This document shows positions 34,718 through 43,381 of a stretch of 64,000 bases of DNA, piece after piece (position 1 is the stretch's first letter; each line of letters starts with the position of its first letter). The stretch covers positions 62,001 to 126,000 of the forward strand of contig NZ_JAAMQM010000021.1 of the NCBI RefSeq assembly GCF_013523055.1. The letters run 5' to 3'. The stretch comes from Pseudomonas capeferrum. Its GTDB lineage: Bacteria > Pseudomonadota > Gammaproteobacteria > Pseudomonadales > Pseudomonadaceae. Both the position numbers and the translations under genes were made by a program. The notes under the pieces were generated by a model. It saw only the letters and a program-made list of their open reading frames with translations, made no database searches and was not told the origin of the DNA.

Positions 34718-35109
34718 TGCCTTACCCGAATCGAAGCAATCATCGGCGCCTGCCCGAAGGCTGACAGGGCCTCGGCGAGACACCGACTTGCTGCAACGTG
34801 CAAAGGCTGCGCGGCAACATTCGTCCCTGGCTTCGGACAGGATGCTGCGGCAGCTGTTGGCCGTGCACATGAACAGGACTCGCGCGGGTTACTCCGTCCG
34901 CTTTGGCCGAAAGCATTCCTGGGTGAGAATGGATCTGAGCAGAGGAACCACCCATAGGGTGGTTCTGGCTTGTCCGGCGAAGCAGACGTGCTGTTTAACT
35001 CAACCTACTATCTCTGCTCGGCTGTATTCACCATCGATCAATCGCAAGATAGCTAGCGGGTAGCATTCTGCAGAGCGGGGGGAGCAACTCATCGGGTAGT
35101 AAGTACATT
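34718..35109. other. 392-base gap with one hairpin, no convincing gene
   Basis: A 9-bp-arm hairpin GAACCACCC-ATA-GGGTGGTTC lies at 34945-34965 and could end the MHS transcript, though without a T-run. Small open frames on both strands show no family pattern. The right edge runs into the second micro-ORF. Confidence 0.5.
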
Positions 35110-35196
35110 ATGGACGTAAGTAAATCGAGCAAGGCGATGCTCACTCCGGCGGCCCGGGTTAGTGGGATGAAGGCTTTCTATCCGCGTCCGGAATAA
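35110..35196 (+). CDS. Micro-ORF, 28 codons, paralogue of the one at 28139
   Basis: It encodes MDVSKSSKAMLTPAARVSGM followed by KAFYPRPE. Compared with 28139, the frame is intact and changes are biased to third positions (GTG/GTA, GCT/GCG, GCT/GCC, GGA/GGG, CCT/CCG, CGG/CGT). The same-strand copies bracket a 7-kb segment. No strong ribosome site is seen. Function unknown; see the finding on direct repeats for the alternative reading. Confidence 0.45.
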   Translation: MDVSKSSKAMLTPAARVSGMKAFYPRPE

Positions 35197-35399
35197 AACT
35201 GCGAACCCATTATTAGATTCATGGATGTGTCTGGCTGCAGCCATCGCTGGTTATTCATCCCACCGCCCAACAGAAAATGATCGACGGAGAGAGGGTAGGG
35301 TTGAGAAGTTGTGCAAAGAGATCAGGCAATGGAGTCCACCTATTTTTAAGTGAACACCATCACACTTAGGGGGAACGGGTAGATGACTTTGCCGGACGG

Positions 35400-35846
35400 T
35401 TATTCTGAAACGTCTTGATAGAGGGCTTTTTCACGACTGATCATAAGGTCAGCAAGGAACCAGTACGCTTGGCCCCAGGCGTTTAGAACCTCATCAGTAG
35501 CTGCGTCACCCAGCACATCCTTGATTGCCGGCAACAGAGCGTTAGCGACGGCTGGATAATGCTCTGCTTTGATATGGGTAGCCACGTGGCGGGCACAGAT
35601 ATTATTTACGGCACTGTCAATGGCCTCGAGCCTATCCACATTGTTCGCGAAGGCGAGGATTGCTGCCGCCAGACGCTTGGGTTGTTCGCCGGATTTGTGC
35701 GCCGCCTCGTCGAACAGCGCCTTGATTTCCGGATCAATGAACAGACGCTCATACATCCGAGTAGTGATCTCAACTCCATGTTTCTGCAGCGCCGGCGCTG
35801 TAGATTTGATAATGGCGATGGTTGCAGGAGAAAGTGGTTCGCTCAT
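35400..35846 (-). CDS. Single-domain globin (Vitreoscilla hemoglobin/flavohemoglobin-N-terminal type)
   Basis: 148 residues, all globin; VHb is 146. LSPATIAIIKSTAPALQKHGVEITTRMYERLF is helices A-B of the flavohemoglobin family. ICARHVATHIKAEHYPAVANALLPAI is the F-helix region with the proximal His, and NAWGQAYWFLADLMISREKALYQ closes helix H. No FAD/NAD reductase domain follows. It probably binds O2 or NO in the cytoplasm. It stands alone, with no nitrosative-stress gene beside it. Confidence 0.92.
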   Translation of the reverse strand: MSEPLSPATIAIIKSTAPALQKHGVEITTRMYERLFIDPEIKALFDEAAHKSGEQPKRLAAAILAFANNVDRLEAIDSAVNNICARHVATHIKAEHYPAVANALLPAIKDVLGDAATDEVLNAWGQAYWFLADLMISREKALYQDVSE

Positions 35847-36065
35847 AAGTCACTCCGCTTCAGGCTTATAACGGTTCATTGACTCTAGCCCAGACCTGTT
35901 GCTTTCGATAGTAGCGCCTAGGGACGAGCTCCGAGATACCGCCAGATCGAGCAGCAGTGTTCGAGACGAATAGCGTGCCCTCGCTGTTCAAGTGGTTCAG
36001 GAATTCCTGCAACCCGGAACAACCATCTCTAGCGTTGCCATCAGCCACAGCATCGATTTTTACTT

Positions 36066-36315
36066 TATGCCTTGGCGGCCGGTGAACTGCGCAAGGAGCT
36101 GCTCCTATGCCTGCGCCAAAGCAAGACGATGCGCAGATCGCGACCTGGCGGCGTGGGTCGACGCGGCCAGGTTCTCGAGAGGGACAGCATTCATATGTCC
36201 CCGCCGGAGATCGAGGACTGGCTGATGCCGGGGCATTGGGAAGGCGGCCTGATCAAGGGCAAGGCCGACACCTCGTCTGTAGGCACGTTGGTGGAGCGCA
36301 CTCGTCATTGCGAAA
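36066..36315 (+). pseudogene. IS30-family transposase remnant
   Basis: The frame from 36066 reads YALAAGELRKELLLCLRQSK, then RRGQVLERDSIHMSPPEIEDWLMPGHWEGGLIKGKA and SSVGTLVERT. This is the IS30 catalytic-domain entry (family MPGHWEGDLIKG), but the catalytic Asp of GHWEGD is Gly here. The fragment begins without an N-terminus (an out-of-frame SHSIDFYFMPW precedes it) and breaks off at the AaeA-like gene's stop codon. No terminal repeats are visible. A dead scar. Confidence 0.82.
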
Positions 36316-36321
36316 CCTACC

Positions 36322-37224
36322 TCAAAATTTCCGCCCCAGGCCAATTACCTCATCCGCTCCGTCCAGGGTCACGGTTACTGTTCGTCCTGAAATCAGTTCA
36401 AAGCCCTGGGGCACCTCGTCAATGGCGATCCGCACGGGTACGCGCTGCGCCAGGCGGACCCAACTGAAGGTTGGATTGATGTTGGCCAGCAGGGTGTTCG
36501 AGGTGGAGGTGCGCTCTCGATCCTCAATGCCTGCGGAAGTACTCTCGACATGTCCGAATAAAGACCGGTCCTCACCCATGACATGAACGGTCGCGTGGGC
36601 GCCCGGCTGGATGCGTGCCAGCTTTGTTTCTTCAAAGTAACCGGCCACATAAAAGCTGTCGCTGTCGACCAATGCCATCAGCGGCTGGCCGGCTGTCGCG
36701 TAGGCGCCGGGTCTGAGGGAAAAGTTGGTGACGATGCCATTGACCGGAGCCTGTACTTCAGCTCTATCCAGATTGATGCGGGCCAGGTTCAGGTCTGCAA
36801 TGGCTTGAGCACTTTGGGCCCGAGATTCTTCCGCTTTGGTTCGCCGTTCGTCACGCTGCTGTTTAGAGCCGGCATTTCCCAATGCCATATACCGTCGGTT
36901 TTCGCGTTCTGCGGCGTTGAGGGTGGCTTGCGCGGTGGCAACGGCGGCTTGCGCTTGTTCCACGGCATTGCTCAGGCGAACCTTATCGACGGTAAACAGC
37001 AGATCGCCGCGCCGCACCCTTTGATTGTCCCGGACATAAACGGCCTCGACTCGGCCCGATACATCGGCGGCCAGCGACACGACATCGGCGCGTATCTTCC
37101 CATCGCGGGTTTGCGGCGCGTATGTGTAGTAACTGTAGAGATACCATAGGACCAGGGCCGCCAGAAGAGCGATGAACACCGTCAAGGTGGTTTTCAGAAG
37201 CGATAGAAGTTTTTCTCGGTTCAT
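36322..37224 (-). CDS. HlyD-family periplasmic adaptor, AaeA-like efflux subunit
   Basis: 300 residues from the ATG at 37224 (MNREKLLSLLK); the frame is open further upstream but unsupported. One N-terminal membrane helix (TTLTVFIALLAALVLWYLYSYYTY) is followed by a lipoyl half-motif (RADVVSLAADVSGRVEAVYVRDNQRVRRGDLLFTVD), a coiled-coil hairpin (NAVEQAQAAVATAQATLNAAERENRRY) and the return lipoyl half (VQAPVNGIVTNFSLRPGAYA). It is the third gene of a MarR-AaeB-AaeX-AaeA operon for export of aromatic acids or similar compounds. Confidence 0.9.
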   Translation of the reverse strand: MNREKLLSLLKTTLTVFIALLAALVLWYLYSYYTYAPQTRDGKIRADVVSLAADVSGRVEAVYVRDNQRVRRGDLLFTVDKVRLSNAVEQAQAAVATAQATLNAAERENRRYMALGNAGSKQQRDERRTKAEESRAQSAQAIADLNLARINLDRAEVQAPVNGIVTNFSLRPGAYATAGQPLMALVDSDSFYVAGYFEETKLARIQPGAHATVHVMGEDRSLFGHVESTSAGIEDRERTSTSNTLLANINPTFSWVRLAQRVPVRIAIDEVPQGFELISGRTVTVTLDGADEVIGLGRKF

Positions 37225-37240
37225 AGTTACCGACTGATTT

Positions 37241-37453
37241 TCAAGGTGACGTGAGTGCGCGTAGCGTGATGAATGCCACACCGATGAGCAGAAGGAAAAG
37301 AGAGGTATCGAATATCGCGCGCTGATAAATGTGACGGTAGAGTCCAATTGCTTCCAGTAATTTCGAAACGATCAGCCGGCCGAAAAAGGCTGCAACCAAG
37401 CATAGAAGTAGCGGCGAAATGAACACGCCGGCGATGTTGATTTCTCCAATCAT
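37241..37453 (-). CDS. DUF1656 (AaeX-like) small membrane protein
   Basis: 70 residues from ATG 37453, overlapping the upstream FUSC gene's stop by ATGA. MIGEINIAGVFISPLLLCLVAAFFGRLIVSKLLEAIGLYRHIYQRAIFDTSLFLLLIGVAFI holds two membrane helices around the conserved WHxxLFD-like loop (here YQRAIFD). AaeX homologues accompany AaeA/AaeB pumps; their precise role is not known. Confidence 0.88.
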   Translation of the reverse strand: MIGEINIAGVFISPLLLCLVAAFFGRLIVSKLLEAIGLYRHIYQRAIFDTSLFLLLIGVAFITLRALTSP

Positions 37454-39447
37454 GGCGCAGGTACCCAGGCGGGAGATTGAGCAAACAGGGAGACTCTCAG
37501 ACCGACCAGTGCCTGAGTCGCGTTTGAACACTCGAGTGTTGGCCGTTGGTGCCAGAAGAGTGTGAGCGTGCCATCGATGAGAGCAAGCAGTTCGTTCGAT
37601 GGCTGTGGACGGTCGATTTCCATGCGGACGCGGTCAAGTAGGTGCTCAATGGAGATTCGCAGGCGGCTATTCAGTGCGGGGGAGGCCATGTTCAGCTCAG
37701 CTACATGCACACCTACGCTCAGGCGTGTCAGCAACCTCACGCTGCGATCAATTTGCCCCGCCGCCGCGAGACGGGCGGTAATGGATGAAATGCGATCAAG
37801 GGTGCGAGCCAGATAGGCATCGCGTTTTTTCTGGCTGGCTTTCTGAGTCAGTTGGCTGATTTCCAGGGTTTCCATCCGTACAAAGCGTGATAGCGCATGT
37901 TTCGCGCCCAGGGTGCGGAACAGGCCGGAACAGAGAAACGCCGTATAGATCCCGAGCAAATTGGCAAATACGGATTCCAGAAAACTGGCGAAATCGAGGG
38001 GCGTGTACTGGCCCTGTAGATTGATCGAGCTAAGTCCCAGAGCGAGTATCAGAATTGCCATGGGATTGGTGGCCGCCCATACGCCGAGAGGCAGCATGAA
38101 AATCCCCATCATCAACACGAAGGTGGGAAAGTCATGGGCCAGCGGCAACAACCCGTAGCAAAGGAAGCCAACGAGCGTGAGCGAAAGCAGGCCAAAACGT
38201 CCGAACATACTGATGGCGCGTCCAGGCTCGTCGCCGCCGCCGAAAAAAGCCAGGGCGACGGTGCCCAACAACACTGTATTGGGACCTTGATGCCAGCCGG
38301 TCGCCGCCCAGAGGCTGCACAGTAAAACATACGTGGTGAGAATGGCGGCGGCAATGCGCAATGCCAAGTCCTTGTCCGGGGCTAGCGCAAAAGCAATGGT
38401 ATTGCCGACCTGCCTTTGCAGCGCCGGATCGAGCGTCCGAGCACCGTCCAGTGCGGCGTCGATAGTTCGCACCTCGCTCCAGATAGCCAGCAATTGGGTG
38501 AGCAACTCTGCCAGGTTTTCATGAACAAGCAACTGCCAAGGCTGTTGCTCATCTGCCATCAAGGGAAGCGCGTAAATGTTCTCGGACAGGTTTTTCGCTG
38601 CCGTGTCGCCCGCTCGAATGGCATTCAGGGCTTCGGCGAGGGAGGGCGCGAGCGCCGAGGCTTCGTCAGCGCCGAGGGCAGTGATACGGGTTTCGATTGC
38701 CGATAACAGAGGAACGAGGCGCAACAGGCGCTGTTGGATGGCCAGCGCGTATTGGATGTCCTGGCGTGGGACCGTGGGGTCGTAGTGCAATTGGGTGAGC
38801 ATCAGCGACAGGGAGGTGATGTCGCGGACGGTCTGTAGCCGATGATGGGCGACAGTGCTGGCGCTGTCGCCGGTTTTTCCTTCCAGCACATCGACGATCC
38901 AGCTCTCGACGTCGGCCAGCCAGCGATGCAGGTTGCTGCGTAACGTATTTGCCAGCGAGCGAGGGGCAATAAGGCTGTCCACCAAGGTGCTTAATGTGAT
39001 GCCAATACAAATCTCACAGATCCGGGCGATTACTGTGTCAAACATCGTTTCTGGATGATCGACTCCGGCCACCGCAACCAACATCAAGGTGATGGCAAAC
39101 AGTTGAAACCCATAGCTGCGCGGCGTTCGGTCGAGAAAAGCACAGCCGAAGGCGGCGGTCGCCACCAGGCCGGAGGCTACAATAAGGAGCAGTGGCGTAC
39201 TGGCGAAAAGTCCGACCATGGCGAGGGTTACCACACCGGCACAGAGCGTGCCGCTAAAGCGATACACCGCCTTGGATCGAATCGCCCCCGTCATGGGGTT
39301 CATGACCACGCAACAGGTCACTACCGCCCAGTAAGGCTGGGGCAGCCCGATTTTTACGGCAATGACAAAAGAAAGCATGGCTGCGATAAACAACTTTATC
39401 GAAAACAGCAGTGCTCCTGGAGCCATAGTCACGGAAGTTTGGCCCAT
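37450..39447 (-). CDS. FUSC-family efflux membrane protein, AaeB-like
   Basis: 665 residues with two sets of about five to six membrane helices: residues 10-165, starting ALLFSIKLFIAAMLSFVIAVKIGLPQPYWAVVTCCVVMNPMTGAIRSKAVYRFSGTLCGAG-like sequence, and about 355-510. Each set is followed by a cytoplasmic domain, as in AaeB/YccS/fusaric-acid pumps. The ATG at 39447 overlaps the MarR gene's end; the ATG at 39426, two bases after the MarR stop, is an equally good start. It works with the AaeA- and AaeX-like subunits as the inner-membrane pump. Confidence 0.9.
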   Translation of the reverse strand: MGQTSVTMAPGALLFSIKLFIAAMLSFVIAVKIGLPQPYWAVVTCCVVMNPMTGAIRSKAVYRFSGTLCAGVVTLAMVGLFASTPLLLIVASGLVATAAFGCAFLDRTPRSYGFQLFAITLMLVAVAGVDHPETMFDTVIARICEICIGITLSTLVDSLIAPRSLANTLRSNLHRWLADVESWIVDVLEGKTGDSASTVAHHRLQTVRDITSLSLMLTQLHYDPTVPRQDIQYALAIQQRLLRLVPLLSAIETRITALGADEASALAPSLAEALNAIRAGDTAAKNLSENIYALPLMADEQQPWQLLVHENLAELLTQLLAIWSEVRTIDAALDGARTLDPALQRQVGNTIAFALAPDKDLALRIAAAILTTYVLLCSLWAATGWHQGPNTVLLGTVALAFFGGGDEPGRAISMFGRFGLLSLTLVGFLCYGLLPLAHDFPTFVLMMGIFMLPLGVWAATNPMAILILALGLSSINLQGQYTPLDFASFLESVFANLLGIYTAFLCSGLFRTLGAKHALSRFVRMETLEISQLTQKASQKKRDAYLARTLDRISSITARLAAAGQIDRSVRLLTRLSVGVHVAELNMASPALNSRLRISIEHLLDRVRMEIDRPQPSNELLALIDGTLTLFWHQRPTLECSNATQALVGLRVSLFAQSPAWVPAP

Positions 39448-39914
39448 GACTGTTTCAGGTGTTCGTAGGCCCGCTCTTCGAACTGTCGCAGAACACGTGT
39501 AGTGGTTTCGATATCCTGTGCAGGAATGTCTCCGAGCACGGCGGCACGCATATCGGCAAGTGCTTGCTCCATTTTCACCGCCAGGCGGCGTCCTTCAGGG
39601 AGGATGTGAACCGCTCGGACCCGACGGTTTCCTGGTATTTCGCGGCGTTGGAGCAAGGTGGCTGCTTCTGCTTGATCGAGAGTGCGCACCATAGCCCCCG
39701 GATTAACCCCTATCTCTTCAGCCAGCACCTTTTGCTGCACCCCGTCGCCGAGGCGATGGACCAGCAGCACCGCTGTAGCCAGCGATACTGAAAGTCCGGA
39801 GTCAGCGAGAGCTACCACAGCGGCCTGTTGCCAGGCGCGCCTGACGGGCTGTAGAGCGTTGGTCAATGCGTAAAGAGCTGCGGCTGAATGCGGCAATGTA
39901 TTTTTCCTGTTCAA
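39429..39914 (-). CDS. MarR-family transcriptional regulator
   Basis: 161 residues. The winged helix is GDGVQQKVLAEEIGVNPGAMVRTLDQAEAATLLQRREIPGNRRVRAVHILPEGRRL (recognition helix and wing with the conserved RR-x-R). It is the first gene of the efflux operon, and its promoter carries the perfect palindrome at 39971 overlapping a possible -35 box, which points to autorepression relieved by an aromatic effector. Confidence 0.93.
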   Translation of the reverse strand: MNRKNTLPHSAAALYALTNALQPVRRAWQQAAVVALADSGLSVSLATAVLLVHRLGDGVQQKVLAEEIGVNPGAMVRTLDQAEAATLLQRREIPGNRRVRAVHILPEGRRLAVKMEQALADMRAAVLGDIPAQDIETTTRVLRQFEERAYEHLKQSWAKLP

Positions 39915-39970
39915 AGTGTTCGTGCAGAGTGTGGTCAGGGGAAAAGGTTATTGAGTTTAGAGAGCAATCG

Positions 39971-39982
39971 TTGCTTAAGCAA
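39971..39982. promoter_or_regulatory. MarR-type operator palindrome of the efflux operon
   Basis: Perfect 12-bp palindrome TTGCTTAAGCAA, 57 bases upstream of the MarR start. On the minus strand its TTGCTT can serve as -35 with TAAACT 17 bases downstream as -10. A similar palindrome precedes the LLM gene at 42050. Nothing else is evident in the 39915-40217 gap. Confidence 0.65.
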
Positions 39983-40217
39983 TTAAATGTGCGTTTTTCG
40001 TTCAGTCTCAGTAGCGAGGGAACACTGTCTTCCGGAGGGGGCGTGCTATGGTGAAAACACCTCTTCGCTCTGGACCTCTTCTATGCGCCATACGCAATTC
40101 GCGCGCTCTACAGCACCAGTTAGGTCCTAGGTTCAGGAATCGTTTGTGCGAACGAGACGGCCGATCCTGTGTCACACCCACACTTGAATTTTCGAGTCCG
40201 TCACCAGAGGTAAATTT

Positions 40218-41837
40218 ATGATTCCGTTTTTGAAGACATCTGTGACGAGCGCTGTGCTCGCTGCCATGGTGGCCATGCCCCAGGTGACGCAGGCGGCGCA
40301 GGATCTTTCGGCTCAACCACTCACCCCAGGCGCCATGAAGCGCGTTGGCACGATTGACGAACGCTATCAGTCATACAATGTCGAGATGTTAGAGGTGACC
40401 GGCGGCAAATTCTGGAAACCGTACAAGGAAATTGGAACGAAGGCTGGACAAGCTTCCGCTGCTTCGAGCAGTGAAATCCAGAACGACGATGCACCTACTG
40501 GAATGGATCCCGGCCTCTATCAGTACCGCCCCCCGCTTGACCTCACTAACAAACGGTTGCGCGCAATGGCTCAGGCCCTTGGGCCGGCCTACATGCGGAT
40601 CAGCGGGACATGGGCCAACACGACCTACTTCGCCGACACAGACACGCCGCCCAAGGATCCACCCCAAGGCTATGGTGGTGTGCTTACACGTCAGCAGTGG
40701 CTGGCGGGAATTGATTTTTCACGGGCAGTAGACGCACCTATTGTCACTTCGATGCCAACAGGCGTCGGCACGCGTGGGGCGGATGGTGTCTGGAAGCCCG
40801 ACCAAGCCCGCCGTTGGCTCGCGTTCACCAAGGCGCATGGTGGAACCGTCGCCGCAGTCGAATATATGAATGAGCCCACGATGGCTTCAATGGGCGGCGC
40901 CCCCGAAGGCTATGATGCGGCGGCGTTTGGCCGTGACTACCGGGTATTCGACGCATTCATGCGCAAAGAATATCCGGACACGAAGCTCCTTGCTCCAGGC
41001 TCTGTCGGAGAAGCGAATGCTGACTGGGCCGTCGCAATGGGCGGGTACGGAAATCAGAAGGTGCTGCCAGCGGCCGAGCTTGCTGTTTCGACAGGGGAGG
41101 CCGATGCATTCTCCTATCACCACTATGGCGCTGCATCTCAACGCTGCACCGCTATGGGTCATCAGACCAGCGCCGATCAGGCGCTATCCGAGGACTGGCT
41201 GGGCCGCACCGACCAGACGCTCGCCTACTATCGGGGCGTGCGCGACAAGAGCATGCCCGGCAAGCCCTTCTGGAACACGGAAACGGCAGACGCAGCATGC
41301 GGTGGCAATCCTTGGGGCGGTACCTTCCTGGACACCTTCCGCTACCTGGACCAGCTCGGTCGACTCGCCCGTCAGGAAGTGGATGTCATCTTCCATAACA
41401 CACTGGTCGCCAGCGATTACGGACTCCTGGACGAAAACACTTTTGAGCCCAAGCCCAACTTTTGGGGTGCGCTGCTCTGGCGCCGCCTGATGGGGACGAC
41501 GGTGCTGGACACGGGATTTGTTAACCGGGCGGGCATGCACGTTTATGCGCATTGTTTGCGCGACGTGCCCGGTGGTGTAGGGATGCTCGTCCTGAATACG
41601 GACCGCCAAAAGACCCGCTCGCTTAACCTCCCTGTCGCGTCAAACCGCTACACGTTGGCCGCAGCCAACCTGACAGATAAAGCTGTCTCGCTGAATGGTA
41701 CGCCCTTACGGCTGGGTGCCAACGATGCGCTTCCAGCGATGGAAGGCTCCGCGACTGCTGCAGGAGAACTCGCTTTCGAGCCTGGCAGTATCACGTTCCT
41801 TACCGTTCCATCTGCGAAGAATCAAACCTGCCAGTGA
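40218..41837 (+). CDS. Exported glycoside hydrolase, GH79/heparanase-like
   Basis: 539 residues with a signal peptide (MIPFLKTSVTSAVLAAMVAMPQVTQA). The catalytic TIM-barrel shows LGPAYMRISGTWANTTYF, VAAVEYMNEPTMA (Asn-Glu acid/base pair of clan GH-A) and KPFWNTETADAACGGNPWGG (nucleophile Glu). A small C-terminal beta domain (MLVLNTDRQKTRSLNLPVASNRYTLAAANLT) follows. This matches the GH79 beta-glucuronidase/heparanase pattern as I remember it. No polysaccharide genes are nearby. The gene sits alone between two MarR-box-controlled units, suggesting acquired cargo. Confidence 0.75.
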   Translation: MIPFLKTSVTSAVLAAMVAMPQVTQAAQDLSAQPLTPGAMKRVGTIDERYQSYNVEMLEVTGGKFWKPYKEIGTKAGQASAASSSEIQNDDAPTGMDPGLYQYRPPLDLTNKRLRAMAQALGPAYMRISGTWANTTYFADTDTPPKDPPQGYGGVLTRQQWLAGIDFSRAVDAPIVTSMPTGVGTRGADGVWKPDQARRWLAFTKAHGGTVAAVEYMNEPTMASMGGAPEGYDAAAFGRDYRVFDAFMRKEYPDTKLLAPGSVGEANADWAVAMGGYGNQKVLPAAELAVSTGEADAFSYHHYGAASQRCTAMGHQTSADQALSEDWLGRTDQTLAYYRGVRDKSMPGKPFWNTETADAACGGNPWGGTFLDTFRYLDQLGRLARQEVDVIFHNTLVASDYGLLDENTFEPKPNFWGALLWRRLMGTTVLDTGFVNRAGMHVYAHCLRDVPGGVGMLVLNTDRQKTRSLNLPVASNRYTLAAANLTDKAVSLNGTPLRLGANDALPAMEGSATAAGELAFEPGSITFLTVPSAKNQTCQ

Positions 41838-41884
41838 GCGCGCACTGCCTCCGGTAGGCAAGTCCATTCTTAACCACCCTATAT

Positions 41885-41911
41885 GCCGTCCGGCACCTTG
41901 TGCCGGACGGC
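41885..41911 (+). terminator. Strong hairpin downstream of the GH79-like gene
   Basis: Perfect 12-bp arms GCCGTCCGGCAC / GTGCCGGACGGC around a CTT loop, 48 bases after the stop codon. There is no T-run, so termination efficiency is uncertain. Confidence 0.6.
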
Positions 41912-42049
41912 TAGAGCTCGCCAAGGACCTCCCCGTTGCTGATACCGGCCAAAGCATTGGCATGGGCAGCTGTGCCCGACACTGGGCGTTATCGCGATCA
42001 ACTCTGTTTTGCTGATGTCGATGTTCAAATTTTCCATGCGCTTGCAACC

Positions 42050-42063
42050 ATTGCCTAGGCAAT
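42050..42063. promoter_or_regulatory. MarR-type operator palindrome before the LLM gene
   Basis: Perfect 14-bp palindrome ATTGCCTAGGCAAT lies between a possible -35 (TTGCAA, 42042) and -10 (TACATA, 42066), a classic repression geometry. It shares TTGCYTARGCAA with the efflux-operon site at 39971. Confidence 0.65.
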
Positions 42064-42143
42064 GTTACATATTGGACATGAACGCCCAACCCATGCCATC
42101 CATTCCCAACTGGCCGCGCCCTCTATAGCGCAAGGATTCGAAC

Positions 42144-43175
42144 ATGTCTGCACGTGTCCCTCTCAATGTCCTGGATCTGGTAAGTGTCAGTGAAGGCCAC
42201 AGCCTGGATCAGGCGCTCGACGCCTCGATCGCCAGTGCGAAGCTGGCTGACGCATTGGGCTACAAACGCTTTTGGTACGCCGAGCACCACAACACGCCAC
42301 TTTTAGGTGCCAGCGCAACGGCTCTGCTGATCGCCAGGGCGGCCGAGCGGACCCAGCGCATCCGGCTGGGTTCGGGCGGCATCATGCTGCCTAACCATGC
42401 GCCGCTGATGGTTGCGGAAGAGTTCGGTACCTTGGCGCGCTTCTTCCCGGGGCGGATCGACCTAGGTATCGGTCGTGCGCCTGGGACGGACGGATTGACC
42501 GCGTCGCTACTGGGTCGCTCCGGCTCAGACTCGCAGTCCATCTCACGCAGCATCTTGGACCTGACTGGCTGGTTCGGCGATGACGGCATGGGCAAGAGTG
42601 CTCCGGTCTCGGCTGGTGTCGCCGCCGGCACGCACGTGCCGATGTGGATCTTAGGCTCCAGCGTCGAGGGCGCCTCGATCGCCGGTCAGCTTGGCCTGCC
42701 GCTCGCGGTGGCTTCGCATTTCGCCCCTGACGATGTAGAGCAGGTGCTCAGGGTCTATCGATCTTCGTTCAACCCGAACGCACCGACCGCGCAGATCGAG
42801 CGGCCCTACGTGATGGCAGGAATCAATGTCGTGCTGGCGCCTACCGATGCCGAGGCGCAGCGCCAGTGGACCACAGCCCAGCGCATGATCATCGGCGTAC
42901 GCAGCGGTAACCGCCAGGCGCTGCAGCCACCGACCGACCCCACGCAGTTGTCTCCGGCGCAGCACGCTTTCGCCGACTCTTTCCTGCGCATCAAGGCGGT
43001 CGGCAGTCCGGAAACCGCCGTCCGCCAGTTGCAAGCCTTCGTCGACGAGACCGGCGCCGATGAACTGATCACCGTGACCTATACCTACGATCCGGCCGAC
43101 CGTCAGCAATCGCTGCGTTTGCTGGCAAAGGCCTGGTTCCCTCACAGCCAGGATTCCCAAGAGACTTTCGCATAA
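42144..43175 (+). CDS. LLM-class flavin-dependent oxidoreductase (luciferase-like, MsnO8 type)
   Basis: 343 residues. LADALGYKRFWYAEHHNTPLLGASATALLIARAAERTQRIRLGSGGIMLPNHAPLMVAEEFGTLARFFPGRIDLGIGRAPGTDG is the conserved N-terminal half of the family. VPMWILGSSVEGASIAGQLGLPLAVASHF binds flavin, and QLQAFVDETGADELITVTYTYD is the C-terminal barrel end. It uses reduced FMN from a separate reductase. Control by a MarR-type regulator is suggested by the palindrome at 42050. Confidence 0.92.
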   Translation: MSARVPLNVLDLVSVSEGHSLDQALDASIASAKLADALGYKRFWYAEHHNTPLLGASATALLIARAAERTQRIRLGSGGIMLPNHAPLMVAEEFGTLARFFPGRIDLGIGRAPGTDGLTASLLGRSGSDSQSISRSILDLTGWFGDDGMGKSAPVSAGVAAGTHVPMWILGSSVEGASIAGQLGLPLAVASHFAPDDVEQVLRVYRSSFNPNAPTAQIERPYVMAGINVVLAPTDAEAQRQWTTAQRMIIGVRSGNRQALQPPTDPTQLSPAQHAFADSFLRIKAVGSPETAVRQLQAFVDETGADELITVTYTYDPADRQQSLRLLAKAWFPHSQDSQETFA

Positions 43176-43202
43176 GAGCAGATGTTTGCTTGAGGCTCGA
43201 AG

Positions 43203-43381
43203 AAAACCCGTCGTTCCTATGTTTTGGTCTACACCAACAGCCACTTATCGGACTTGACAGCGGTGGTTTACGACCTCAGCCCCAGCCGGGCCGGAGAGCA
43301 TGCTCGCAACTTCCTGAAAGACTGGACGGGCAAGCTGGTCTGTAATGATTTTGGCGGCTACAACAAGCCAGTTTCGAGAGC
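43203..43381 (+). pseudogene. IS66-family transposase (TnpC) remnant
   Basis: The frame reads RRSYVLVYTNSHLSDLTAVVYDLSPSRAGEHARNFLKDW, then GKLVCNDFGGYN, the core of IS66 transposases (family pattern VVYDF..SRxGxHxxxFLxxWxGxLxxDxYxGY). No N- or C-terminal domains, TnpA/TnpB or inverted repeats remain. It lies in the 43176-43491 gap, which otherwise contains only the hairpin at 43460. Confidence 0.8.

Noticed and set aside
34791..35063. 91-codon plus-strand open frame in the gap before the second micro-ORF
   Set aside because: No family pattern, no ribosome site and poor codon choice; probably non-coding.
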